64,000 nt of DNA from Combretum micranthum (GCA_024138025.1 JAMXBD010002820.1:1-64000); one strand, 5' to 3'; shown: positions 48,244 to 59,403, counted from the first letter of the stretch. Made by a program: numbers and translations. Notes: generated by a model from the letters alone, not told the origin.

Positions 48244-49740
48244 CTACTTACAGCATAAGCAATCAGGCCTTGTGTAATTCATGAGATACATAACACTTCC
48301 TATAATCTTAGCATATTCAGCTTGTGAAACACTATCACCATTATTCTTTTTAAGACTTATGCTAGGATCATAAGGAGTTCTCACAGGCATTTCATCAAAA
48401 CATTCAAATTTCTTAAGTATCTTTTCAATGTAGTGTGATTGACACAATGAAAAGCCATTTTCAGTTTTCCTTATTTTAACACCAAGAATAACATCAGCCT
48501 CCCCTAAATCTTTCATGTCAAAATGAGAAGACAAAAACATCTTGGTATCGTTAATCACTTCCAAGTTTGAACCAAAAATGAGCATGTCATCAACATATAA
48601 ACATATAATCACACAATCAGAACCAAACAATTTTGAGTAAACACAAGAATCAGATGCATTCACAACATATCCATTGTTTACTAAAGTACGATCAAATTTC
48701 TCATACCATTGTTTGGGTGCCTGTTTAAGACCATAGAGAGATTTTCTGAGCTTGCATACCTTGTTCTCTTGCCCAGTAACTACTAACCCTTCTGGTTGTT
48801 CCATGTAAATTTCTTCCTCCAGGTCTCCATTGAGAAAGGCCGTCTTTACATCCATCTGATGAATTATCAAGCCTCGAATAGCTGAAAGAGCAATCAAAGA
48901 TCTAATGGTAGCTATTTTAGTCACAGGAGAATAGGTATCAAAATAATCAATACCTTTCTTTTGAGTGTATCCCACCACTACTAGTCTAGCCTTGAATTTT
49001 TCTATTGACCCATCTGGTCTAATTTTCCTTTTAAAGATCCATTTGCATCTAATAGGTTTACTGCCCACAGGTAAATCAACCAAATCCCAAGTATGATTCA
49101 TCATGATAGAGTCTAGTTCACTTTTAATAGCTTCTTTCCAAAAACTAGAGTCTCTAGAGGTTAATGCCTCTTTATAGGATTTAGGATCATCATCAATTAA
49201 GAACACAGAAACAAATTGTTCATTGATTTTATCAGAATTTTCAGCTAGAAAGGCAGTTAAAAAATCAGGCCCGAAACTATTCTCAGTTCTCTTCCTCTTA
49301 CTCCTTCTAGGTTCAATCATATGTTCATTTGAAGCAGATTCATTTATCAAATCATTCCTTGAAGGAGCAGCATGATCAACAATAGTTTTATTAAGAGGAA
49401 ATACAAGTTCAAAGAATTCAACATCTCTAGATTCACAAATCGAATTATCATTCAAACACATGAATCTGTATGCAGCACTGTTTTGAGCATAGCCAATAAA
49501 TACACAGTCAAAGGTCTTAGACCCAATATTAGGTTTCTTAAAATCTGGATATGCAACTTTGGCTAAACAACCCCAAACTTTTAAATAGTTCAAGTTAGGT
49601 GCAAAGCCTTTCCATAATTCATAAGGAGTTTTATCCAATTTCTTGTGAGGAACCCTGTTCAAAATATAACATGCAGACAAAACAGCTTCCCCCCACATGT
49701 TGTCAGGCATACCAGAACTTAATAACATAGCATTCATCAT
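48244..49740 (-). pseudogene. Copia B integrase C-terminus and reverse transcriptase (498 codons open)
   Basis: The longest open frame in the window. Residues 1-60 are the end of the integrase core (ACYILNRVPHKKLDKTPYEL, NYLKVWGCLAKV), then a basic linker (PRRSKRKRTEN, about 145-153), and the reverse transcriptase from about 218 to 460: TWDLVDLP, CKWIFKRK, QMDVKTAFLNGDLEEE (295-310), RKSLYGLKQAPKQWY and LYVDDMLIFG with YVDD at 382-385. It ends by a 2-base frameshift after TRPD. The frame begins after another frameshift from the integrase piece, so its ATG is internal and not a true start. Copies element RNA into DNA in a functional relative. Confidence 0.92.
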
Positions 49741-50290
49741 TTCTTTAGTGTTCTATTTTTCCGTTCAGCTATGCCATTCTGTTGAGGTGTATAAGGAGCA
49801 CTGGTTTCATGTATAATACCATTTTCATCACAAAATTGTTCAAGAAAATTCGTACTATATTCACCACCTCTATCAGACCTAAGCCTTTTAATCCTTTTGT
49901 CAGTTGATTTTCTACTTCAGCTTTATATTTTAAAAACATTTGAGCAGCCTCATCCTTTGACTTTAACAAATAAACTTTTGTATATCTGGAAAAGTCATCT
50001 ACAAAAGAGATATAATATTTTTTGCCACCTTTAGTCATTGTGTTTTTAAAATCAGCCAAGTCAGAATGAATCAATTCAAGTAATTCAGTGCTTCTTGATG
50101 TGACATGTTTAAAAGGTTTCTTTGCAAATTTTGCTTCAACACAAACAGTACATTTGGAGCATTCATTCTCATCAGACGCATTTATAAGATGCATATTTTT
50201 AGTCTTTTGATTGAACCAAAATTCACATGTCCTAACCTACGATGCCACAAATTAACAGACTCAACAATATAAGCAGAACCAGAGTTACTT
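49741..50290 (-). pseudogene. Copia B integrase N-terminus and core
   Basis: The open piece 49,769-50,194 reads ASDENECSKCTVCVEAKFAK, with the CX2C of the HHCC zinc site, then LELIHSDLADFKNTMTKGGK (first catalytic Asp) and KYYISFVDDFSRYTKVYLLK (second Asp). At about 49,900 a one-base loss shifts the frame and hides the rest of the core, whose PQQNG-type stretch is visible in another frame at about 49,775. A second one-base loss at about 49,745 restores the frame of the 498-codon piece. Integrase would insert the DNA copy into the genome. Confidence 0.9.
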
Positions 50291-50707
50291 CCATTAGCAA
50301 TAACAGAAACAGTGTTCAAGACAAACAGTCCATCTGACAAATATCCCTTGCCTACAAAATCCCCATTCTTGGCTAAAATGACCCTATCACCTTCAAATAC
50401 AAGTTTCAGTCCAGCCTTATTAAGTAACTACCAGAAACTAAGTTCCTACGAAGGGAAGGAACATACAGCACATCATTCAAAGCTAAAGTTTTTCCAGAGG
50501 TAAGTTTCAAAAGAATTTTTCCTTTACCGAGAACTCCAGCAGTGGCTGAATTGCCCATGTAAACACATTCACCATCCGCTGCATCTGGAGTTCCTGGAAC
50601 AGGTCCTTGTTGGAGCAGAAATGCCTAGTGGCACCAGTATCAAGCAGCCAGTCAATCGGTTTTCCAGCAGGTTTGCCTACCACGACAGCAGCAATGATTT
50701 CATCGTT
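50291..50707 (-). pseudogene. Copia B protease
   Basis: The minus strand at about 50,620-50,660 reads WLLDTGATRHFC, the D-T-G active site of the aspartic protease that cuts the polyprotein, followed by the rest of the domain down to the GAG-pre-integrase region at about 50,200-50,290. Frame breaks lie both upstream and downstream. The active-site triad itself is intact. Confidence 0.85.
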
Positions 50708-51201
50708 TCAGCAACATTGACCTGGGGCAGATTTGTTATCAGGCTTACTTCTGGTTTTGATCCTTCCTCTGGAAGCACTGGTATGCCTTGTGGCCTGGTT
50801 TTCCACAGCAGTAACAAGGTAGTTTATCTTTTGGATTTTTCCATTATTGCTTTTGAACTTTTTCTGGTATCCGCCTTTCTGGAATTTCTTTCCTTTGTTT
50901 TTGAACCTGTCTTTAGGAGCAGCAGAAGATTCAACTAAATTAGCCTTAACAGAAATTGAAGAAACAGAATTTTGCTTATCTTTCAAACGATTAGCCTCCT
51001 CAGTTTTCATGTGACTGATTAGCTCCTGGAGTGGCAGGTCCTTTTTCTTGTGTTTGAGATGGTTCCTGTAATCGCTCCAGATGGTGGAAATTTCTTGAGT
51101 AGAACATTAGCCTGCAAGACATCACACATTTTCATACCTTCGTCAACACATCTGCAACCAGGTTTTCATATTCATGAATCTGGTCCATGATAGGCTTATC
51201 A
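50708..51201 (-). pseudogene. Copia B C-terminal gag with zinc knuckle
   Basis: The region before the protease carries a basic stretch (DRFKNKGKKFQKGGYQKKFK, 50,868-50,930) and, after a one-base shift, the CCHC zinc knuckle CYCCGKPGHKAYQC at about 50,768-50,812. The knuckle binds the genomic RNA in gag particles; all four metal ligands are present. The main gag frame is shifted between 51,010 and 51,202. Confidence 0.85.
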
Positions 51202-51624
51202 TCAACATCTGGAACTGCATCCATTTGCCGACCACGTATTTCTTCTCCCAGCATCATCAGCACCATACCTTGTTTCTAAGGTATCCCAGATTGTCTTCGC
51301 ATATTTTTGTTTGACGAAGATGTCGAAGAGAGCATTCGTCATGTGATTGAGAAGGTGACCTCTGACAGTTTTGTTGTCCTTGTCGAATTTTGCCTTAGCC
51401 TCATCAGCAGCCTTCTTTGTTTTGTCTGTTGGAGGCATGATGAGAGGAGAAGCAGGAACAGCAGATTCGGGTTGATCATCAGGAATGGCAGCGAAAAGAA
51501 TGTAATCAACCTCAAGCTGTTCGAAGAAGATCAGAAGCTTCTGGGACCAACGCTTGTAATTGCCACCATCGAGGGGTTCAAGTTTGGAGAGATCAGGCAG
51601 CGATTTAGGAACAGAAGCAGCCAT
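51202..51624 (-). pseudogene. Copia B N-terminal gag
   Basis: The frame starts with an ATG only 30 bp inside the 5' LTR and reads SLPDLSKLEPLDGGNYKRWS, then LLIFFEQLEVDYILF, and AKTIWDTLETRYG, the standard copia gag core (UBN2-like), before shifting frame near 51,230. An exceptionally short leader for a plant copia element. Confidence 0.88.
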
Positions 51625-51654
51625 CGTTCAGCTTGTAATTGTTTGCTTTCAGAT

Positions 51655-52253
51655 TGTTAGAAAATAATATATGAAAAGCTGTGTCGTGGAAACCACTGCC
51701 CTGAAAGCGAAATTCCGGCACGACCGTGGTGCAATCGACAACGCCGTTCGCTTCCCAAGGTTAACACAGCTACCCCAGTCGCACGTGCACTCGTGAGATG
51801 GAGTTGGAATAACAACTACAATTGCCCAGAACGAAAAAAAACGAGAAGAAGAAGAAAGAAAACTGCGAAGAAATGATCCTCCTTCTGCAAAAAAGCAGTA
51901 TATATAAAAACTGTTTTGAAACGTTACCAACAAAATTATCCGTTGAGAAAAATCAGGGCACAACATGGAGATCGTGCCTTTCAAATTGGGAAAATAACCG
52001 CTTGTTTGAATGATTCAAAACACGTTTTTCTTTTCTGATTAATTCAAACATGATTTGTTAAAAATCAAATTCAAAGAAAACCCAGCCTAGACCAGACCCC
52101 GGGCCGGCGGCGCGCGCGTGTGGTGATTTTTTCAAAACCCACTCATGCACTTTTTGAAACCACATAGAAGGAGAGTTTATTATAAACATGAAAAAACTTA
52201 GTTTTCCAAGCAATGTGGGACAAAGCTTGAAAAGTATATAGTCATTCCCAACA
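51655..52253 (-). repeat. 5' LTR of copia B
   Basis: A 599-bp LTR with the same ends as the copy at 46,544. Promoter and start site for the element would lie here. The GC-rich block GGGCCGGCGGCGCGCGCG is kept at about 52,100-52,117. Confidence 0.93.
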
Positions 52254-53078
52254 ATCTCTACAATCCACAATAATTTTCTTCATCAATGGAGGACTTCACC
52301 ACTTTGTTCACATCAAATATTTTCCTCAAAAAAGGACTTCAACACATCAACAATACAAATGCTTCAGTCGAGTCTTTATAAAATGAACACACTAGACTCA
52401 ACTCAAGACTTCACCAACACACTCATAATTCTCTTAGTGTAGTGCTAAACTAAGGATAGCAAATACAAAGCACTTGGCACTACACTCTGGCTTTCACTCA
52501 CACAATGTTATAATTTACAATAAAATCTTGTAGAGAGAGTTTACAAGGAAATGCTTGCAATAATTAAGCTCTAAAAACTTGTCTACAAGACCCTAAACAC
52601 TTGTATTTATAAGATCTTCAAGCCTCGTAGCCGTTACTCGCAAAACACATAAAACGGTCAAAAAAGCAAAACTCTAATGGTTATATTTCTGTAGCTTACT
52701 GTCCAAACGGTATGTTTGCACCGTCTGATTAGTATGCACCGTCTCACATGGCGTTCGGACGAAGATTGAAGACCTGTAGGAAAAACAAGTATTGGTCGAA
52801 TGCTAAGTAGTACCGTTCGACTGGTAGTAATAAAGTAAGCACAATTTTGCTCTCAGCATGAATTAAATGCATTCGGACACCAAGCTTGCAGCGTTTGGAT
52901 GGTAAGCGTTTGCTATGACACTTACTTGTATTGCATGGAAAAACAAAGCAAAACAGTTCAAGCATATCCAAAACAAATTCAACACTTGTTTTACCAATTA
53001 AGCGTAACTTAAATATAATTGAGTGATTAATTGTGCATTTTCTCATCAAAACACACATTGAACATCATATGTTCAACA

Positions 53079-53490
53079 GTTTTTATCACGTCCTTGTACA
53101 TCACATTTGCTTGCTGTTAGTTACTTGTTGCGTTACGTGAAAGAATCTTATTCACTAGGTCTTTTTTATTCTAATTCCAATTCCTTAGAATTAAAAGGCT
53201 TTTCTAATGTTGATTGAGGCTCCACCATGCTTGATCGTCGCTCATTGACTGGCTACTGTGTTATGCTTGGGTCAGCTTTAGTTTCTTGGAAGACTAAGAA
53301 ACAATGAACAGTTAATACATCTATTGCTGAAGCTGAAAACTGGAGTCTTACTTTGGCTGCTAAGGAGCTTTTATGGATTTCTTACATTTTGAATGATCTT
53401 TGAGTTGATATTCCCTATCTTATTTCTTTGATGTGTGATAATAAATATATTCTCTAAATCATTGCTAATCCTTGTCTTGATGGATGGACT
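53079..53490 (+). pseudogene. Copia A RNase H, distal part
   Basis: On the plus strand the copia A frame resumes right after the split LTR: FLSRPCTSHLLAVSYLLRYV, KGFSNVD (degenerate D-x-DW site with an in-frame stop), DRRSLTGYCVMLGSALVSWK, then SIAEAENWSLTLAAKELLW and MCDNKYIL. It is colinear with the part that stopped at 46,340, except for about six missing codons. Stops at three or more places. Confidence 0.85.
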
Positions 53491-53499
53491 GTGCAATTT

Positions 53500-53835
53500 T
53501 ACTTATATTATAGAATGGACTGTAAATTACAATGTTGGAAAAGTGCTTTACTTTAGCATGTTGGCAAGGGAACCATAATTAAGGTGGGTGTATATGCACT
53601 CTTACTTATATTATATCAATTTTCATATTTCAAAAGAAGAAGTGAAACAAAGCATCTATAATGATCGTGGAATTTTGGTAGGGTGGAGATGCCATTTCAA
53701 GAAAGATTCATAAGAGAAAGTGGATTGATTTAATTAAACTAAAATATGAAGGTGACATAAACTTAAGGGATTTAGAAAAGTTTGATAATGTTCTTTTTAT
53801 TTTTTTTTTCTTGCAACTCTAAAGATACCGTCAAA
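53500..53835 (+). pseudogene. LINE ORF2 C-terminal fragment
   Basis: MDCKLQCWKSALL and GKGTIIKVGVYAL (about 53,515-53,605) match the LQGWK-x-x-LLS-x-x-GKE-x-LIK block that follows the catalytic part of LINE reverse transcriptases. After a frameshift, GDAISRKIHKRKWIDLIK and YEGDINLRDLEKFDNVLF (53,673-53,785) match the W-G...K-I-H-x-x-KW...GGLGFRDL block. Orientation and order fit the continuation of the LINE from 41,184, with the central part (about 200 codons) missing. Confidence 0.65.
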
Positions 53836-53858
53836 TTTTAGTAATATTATAATAAAGG

Positions 53859-54720
53859 TGTGATACCTTAAATACAAAAAAATTTAAAATTTTTGAAAGC
53901 TATAATTAATTAAATAATACGTAATTTGGTTACTCAAATTTCAATTGGTCAAAATTCAATTTTTGGCAATTTAAGAAAGATAGTAGGTTTAGCCATAGCT
54001 TCGGCATCAATGCCATCATAAAGAAGCCCAACCCATATATTATTATCACAAGAGTCTTAACTTCATGTCCATAGCCTCGTCCAACTAAATTAGCTTGTAA
54101 TAACCTTAGAGGGAGGTCTAGTAGAATTGTCTTAAAATCGTCATGTCACGTGTACACTCGCTGTATAAAGACCTCTTTGCAAGTTAGAGTTTATATGACT
54201 TTATTGAATTTTTCTCTCTTAGTAATATACATATACATATGTTGTAAACTTAATTGAGTGAAGAGATTTAAAATTTGATTATTTTTACTTAGAATGTTCT
54301 TTCCACGTTTTGGGATTGTGCAAAAGCACTTGATATTTCCTTTAGATCTAAGTTTGCCTTATCTTATTAATTTTGGCTTTCAATTTACTTACAAAGTAAA
54401 CTGTTGGGGAGTAAGCTACATTTTGCTTAGTGAGAAACTTTCTTATATCGTATTGTCACACATTTATACGAGCAAATTTATTTAACAATCATATGCTATG
54501 CATGATTTAAACAAGTGGATGTAACAAATCTATACAATCTTATGCAAATTGTATATAGAACAAATTACACCTTCCATGACTAAGCTTAGGAAGTCGATCC
54601 ATTACAATCAACATCTAGGTACTTTCATCTCGGAATCACCGCACAAACTATTACAACCAATAGTATAGAGAAACTATATGTTGATGAGACCCGAGTGCCA
54701 TGGAAATCTAGCTTGATATG
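53859..54720 (+). repeat. Gypsy D 5' LTR, first part
   Basis: From TGTGATACCTTAAATAC to the duplicated GCATG. AT-rich and non-coding, with a GTAAGCTACATTTTGCTTAGTGAG stretch at about 54,410 that has counterparts in the other long LTRs. The left end is assigned from the usual TGTGA start of such LTRs and from the end of LINE sequence, so it is approximate. Confidence 0.55.
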
Positions 54721-54725
54721 GCATG

Positions 54726-57700
54726 TGTCATGCTCCGAGAGATACCCTAAATGTGGCAGTCTGCTATATACAATATTAAAGCTAAGGAATAACTACCTTA
54801 GTCATGCCAAAGCTTCCATATTATGCATAAGGCGTACATCACAATAAAGGGGACACATTGGAGTAGCACGATTTATATTGATTACATTTAAGTAACAAAG
54901 CATGAGGAATGTAAATCATAAATAAGTTCAATTACAAATCTTAGGAGCATATCCCTGCTAATATCTTCAAATCTATATATACATTTCCTAGTGATCTTCA
55001 AAATAATAACATTTCATGTATTACTCATAAAAAAATTTTCAAGAATATAAATTCATCATATACTCCTACTCCTTTCATAAAAGCTCAAAATCCATTGATA
55101 ATTTCCTTGATGTCCCATTCCTCAGAAGGGTCTCAAGCATACCTGTTCAATAGAAATCTGTGGGGGTATAAGCTTACAACGACCTTAGTGAGATATTCCT
55201 TCTTTATTCGCATCATAAGTTTAAACAAGTTTATTAATTTTTACACATATGCTATGCATGCTATGCAATAAACACATGTTACACACAATTATGTATGGGT
55301 ATTCGAAAATCATACATAGAACGAATTTATACCCTCCGTATCGAGGGTTAGGGATTTAGGTTTGAAGATCTACGCTATCTTTACTGCTAATCCCTATGCC
55401 TCTTGCTCATAGCGATTGATCGACATGGCTCATCCTTAGGCCATATCCTCAGTATGCCTTAGTTCTCTAAGAATGAGCTTGACCTTTGGTCCTTCCGATT
55501 TCTCACGTAGGAGTAGTAGCCTTTATCATATGATTCGACGGATGCAATGCATGTCTATTTAATTTATATCAAGCCCGAGTATAATTAAAGTGTACTTAAG
55601 GGTGATCAAACATGCATCAAACACGTATAAGTAACATATAATATTAATAATGTATTTAAACAATCATTTATTGGTTTCGATATGCTTAACGTACTTTGTC
55701 ATATATACATAAAATCATTTACATATAAACCCATAACCCCATATATATTCATTTATCTTGCACCTACAGATCTAGTGCAACTATTTACAAGCATAAGCAA
55801 GGTAATGAAAATAAGGGAAAAACTCACTCGTTCATATCACAATTTGATTAGTCGTAATAATCCTAAGGTAGGGGAGTCTCGTATTCCTTGTCACCTAGAC
55901 AAAAGAAATACTCGGAATGAATATTTCATAGAAATTCTACTTAAAATTTTTAATTCTATATTATTATTCTCATCAAAATTCGGATTAAGAGAAATTTTAA
56001 TTTAAAAGGGCCATAACTTGCTCATTTTAATTCGGAATTTTCCGTATTAGTAGTCATTTTGCACCTACTCAAAAAATTATCTATTTCTAACATTATTTTC
56101 AACATTAAAGGCTATTAAGTCTCAAAAAAGGATGGTACAAATTCATCCTACACTTTCTAGCCCTTAAGTCTTGCATTTTCTAAAGTTTTACTCTATTTAG
56201 ACACTTTATAGTAAAAATTTCTATCTGTGAAAATCATTTAGTATTGGCGTTAACTCATATTATATGCATGATCCTAGTGATGTTGTCTCAAAAGTAAAAT
56301 TTTGTAAACAATCTTTGTGAAATGTTGAGTTTTATGAAAAATCATCCTTTGGTTTGTGATTAAATTCGCCATTTTGTAAACATGTGACTCAATAACAAAA
56401 ATTATAGTTCAATCTATATATATTTCAAAATCTCAAAAGTGTTCTATTTGGTCACAAATTTTATTTAAAAATTTATTTTACAAGACATGGTTTTACTTAT
56501 TTGTGACATAAGACTCTAAGTGAATTTCCTCTTAAAATTTTCCTAAGTTTGATTCTTAAATAAAATTTTAATTCTTAGATTGTGCAATTGTGAAACTTAA
56601 CTTAAGGAAAATCATAATTTCGCATTTATTTTGAGTCCATGAATATTTTATTTTCATATTAAACTTGTTGTAACTAATTATTTTCCAAAACATAATCTTT
56701 ATGTGATTATGAAGGAAAATCATTCTAAGTTATATCATCTTTAAAATGTTTTAAGTTTAGCATATGAGAAAAATTAAGTGAATGGCTTGTTCTAAATTTG
56801 AATAACCCTTTCTCAATTAATAATTTTTCAACATATGGACTTTAGGGGGTTCTTAGAAGAAAACTAAAAATCTTAGTTTATTAGAAGTAGGTGTCTAATT
56901 ATTATATCTATTATTTTTATGTTTCATTAACTTCATAAAATAAATTTACTTCTTGAAACTTGATTCCTTAAGTTGTATACCGATTTTATTTCTAAGTGGA
57001 TTTTAACTAGTGAGTTGATTTTTATGTTTGTTTTGGAAAATTTGTTTTATTCATAGTGCTCAACAAATTATTGGCATATGTCTTATAAATAAGTTTTTAA
57101 GAAAAACTTGCATATCAAAGGATTATTAACATGAGAAATTTATCATAAATTGATTTTAATATTTTGGAAAGAGTGTAGTTGAACAATTGTCCTAAGTCTT
57201 AATGAACATTCTTTCTAAGTGTTGAAAATCATTTCTCTTGAGAGTTTAACCCCATTTTTGTATAAAAGAAAATAATCCATATTATCATTTTAAAAATTTT
57301 ATTAAGACAACAACATCTATTTATGACCATGCATGAATATGAACTTAGTGGTTATAATATGAGACGAATTATAAACTCATGTAGAAAAATAAAAGAATAG
57401 AAAATCAATTGGGCAAATATAAGAACAAAAATATGGAAGTATTAGTTTGTTATCAATACTTCCTAGAACCTAGAAATGGATAAGTTCCATGAAAATAAGA
57501 AAAGCAAAATAAAAGAAAAATCATGAAATCTTAGATTTATTTCAAATCTTCCTGAGATTTAAAGATTAACAAGTCCCATAAAGAAAATAAGAAAAGTAAG
57601 AAAATAATTATGGGAGTCTAAACTTTAGCAAGGCTCTTCGAAACTTGAATATAGTCAGTCTCATAAATAAAGCAAAGCAAATAAATAAGAAAATCATGGG

Positions 57701-59398
57701 ATTCTTAGATAAATTTTAACACTCCCTGGGACTTAGATTATGGACAAGTTCCTTTTTGTTTTGACTTGATTAAGGACAAGTCTAAGATTAAAAGTTGACT
57801 AGCCTTATTAATTTGCAAGAACTAAGTAATAAGCAATAAATAAAAGTTAGATTAGTGAGCATCTAAGCTCTTAAATATGTATATACATACTTATACATAA
57901 TAGTATATTGAAAGTTAAGTTAGGAGTAACAACACAACATGAACATGAATTTAGACATGGAGTTAAACAAGACATGAACATGATGTTGTTTCTATGATTT
58001 CATTCCCTAGCATAATGCTCATGGGGATTTAGTGAAATCGTAACATACATGTTATTCATGTTATGTTTTCATAAGCTAAATAGATGGTTTAAGTGTTTAC
58101 CTACGATGAAGGATGGATAATGAATGAAGAGAAAATTTGAGGAAATCATAAAGAAAGGGAGAGATGAAGGTCACGGTTTTGAGAGTGGGAAAGAGAGTGT
58201 TGAGAGGAAGTTTTGCAAGAGTTTTGTTATAGGTAAGAATGAATGTGTAAAGAATGAAGGAGGAAGGGGATATTTATAGAGTTTTAGAGTGGAAATTTGT
58301 GTAAATTAAATTAAATGAAAAAAATAAAATTAGATAGCAAAAGAGAGAGGGGACATCTGCTCTATATGGGAGAGGAGAGAAGAGAGTGATAAAAAATTAT
58401 TTTTAGTAAAGAAAAGTAGTAAAGTGTAAGAGAAGTTTAATAAAAAGTAATATTGAAAATTTAAATGTAAGAAATATATATATATATATATATAGGTTGT
58501 AAAAAAAAAGTAGAGATAGATAAATAGTAATGAACAGTAGTGAATAATAATTGAATACTAAACAAGACAAATATCGGTAGTAATAAAAATACGCATAAAC
58601 ATGCTATATTTGATATTTTTATAAGTCCAAAAATTCTATAACTGATATTTCACGATTCTTCATCTTATTACGAGTCTAGATATGTTGTCAAAATATTTTA
58701 TTGTTTTACGTGCTAGGACCCTATTTTTGAAAATTAATCTTGTTTGGGTTTGAAATAGACGAATTCTTGTCGAATATGATCTTTTTATGTTATAAGACAT
58801 TATTCCAAATTATAACCTATGGTTAACTCATTTTCATTGTTCTAGAGTTTCAAAGGCAGGATTACCAGATCTAAATACTCTAGGTCTTAGGATAAACCTA
58901 GGTTGATTTTTAAGGATTTAGTTTCAATTCTAGCTTTGCGATTTATTCGTAAGGTTACAAAACCTTGGTATTAATTTTAAATTTTGACTCTAAGATTTAT
59001 AGAAGAATTTAGGTTTTATAGTTTTGTCATTAATTATTATCCAGTAAGGTTATCTCAGTTTGCACGTTAGGAAGTGGTTTCATTTAACTAGTTGAATTTT
59101 GACTTAAAAAAATTTGTATTATTGGTTGTTGAACATTATTTGGACATACTATCTCTATTTGCATGTTAGAGATTAGCTAGATGAATTGCTTAATGTAAGA
59201 ATGTTGAGTTGAATGATTATTAGATTTTCATTTTATTTTCGAAGTTGCTTCTTTTTCTTAAGGTTATGAAATTTTACATTTGATCTTGTTTAGGGTTTTT
59301 AGAGTTTGATTTTAACTTGGGTCGGTTTTAGGATTTCTCTTTTTGTATTTAGCTTTAGGATTATTTTTCAAGAATTTTGAAAAATTCAAGAGTTCACG
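54726..59398 (+). mobile_element. Solo LTR 3 (4,673 bp) inside the gypsy D LTR
   Basis: It starts TGTCATGCTCCGAGAG and ends CAAGAGTTCACG (terminal CA changed to CG), with perfect 5-bp target duplications GCATG at 54,721-54,725 and 59,399-59,403. Start, end and long internal stretches are homologous to solo LTR 1 at 29,039, for example the shared ending GAAAAATTCAAGAGTT and the shared GGGGGTATAAGCT block. It encodes nothing. A diverged tandem array of about 95-bp units lies at 57,420-57,760 and a TA tract at about 58,468-58,492. Confidence 0.9.
57420..57760. repeat. Diverged tandem array of about 95-bp units
   Basis: About four units share the pattern AAAATCATGGGA-TCTTAGAT...CTTCCTGAGACTTAGA...GACAAGTCCCATAAA with many substitutions. 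The array sits at the same place in solo LTR 3 as the 39-bp array in solo LTR 1. Confidence 0.6.
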
Positions 59399-59403
59399 GC
59401 ATG

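Larger units (their letters stand above)
46544..52253 (-). mobile_element. Copia B, nearly complete Ty1/copia retrotransposon (5,710 bp)
   Basis: LTRs 46,544-47,152 and 51,655-52,253 (609 and 599 bp, TGTTAGAAAATAATA to CATTCCCAACA) agree at roughly nineteen of twenty positions by eye. The flanks GTCTC (46,539-46,543) and ATCTC (52,254-52,258) form a 5-bp target duplication with one change. A polypurine tract GTGGGGGAT (minus strand) abuts the 3' LTR. All copia domains are present in order from gag at 51,624 to the pol stop at 47,656. It is the best-preserved element here, but at least four small frameshifts make it unable to act on its own. Confidence 0.93.
46341..53078 (-). mobile_element. 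Solo LTR 4 (about 1.0 kb), split by copia B
   Basis: Two pieces, 46,341-46,543 and 52,259-53,078, together give a TG...CA LTR of about 1,023 bp. Read on the minus strand it starts TGTTGAACATATGATGTTCA, which contains the palindrome TTGAACAT-ATG-ATGTTCAA, then AAGTC-type repeat units and the ATTGTGGATTGTAGAGACTAG stretch that the copia B insertion cut. It has no coding region. The flanks TTTGC and GTTTT do not match, and about six codons of copia A are missing at the junction, so a deletion accompanied or followed its insertion. Confidence 0.65.
41185..53490 (+). mobile_element. Copia A, decayed Ty1/copia element with nested inserts
   Basis: A plus-strand copia element readable from a short 5' LTR and primer site through gag, protease, integrase, reverse transcriptase and RNase H. 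Its reverse transcriptase is cut by a hAT-like element (45,097-46,195), and again by an LTR (46,341-53,078) that itself contains copia B. The RNase H resumes at 53,079 and fades at about 53,490, where LINE sequence resumes. No 3' LTR was found, so the 3' end is deleted. It is the oldest of the three copia elements here by decay. Confidence 0.8.

Noticed and set aside
53500..53640. 3' LTR of copia A
   Set aside because: I searched for a repeat of the 41,185-41,404 sequence after the RNase H and found LINE blocks instead.
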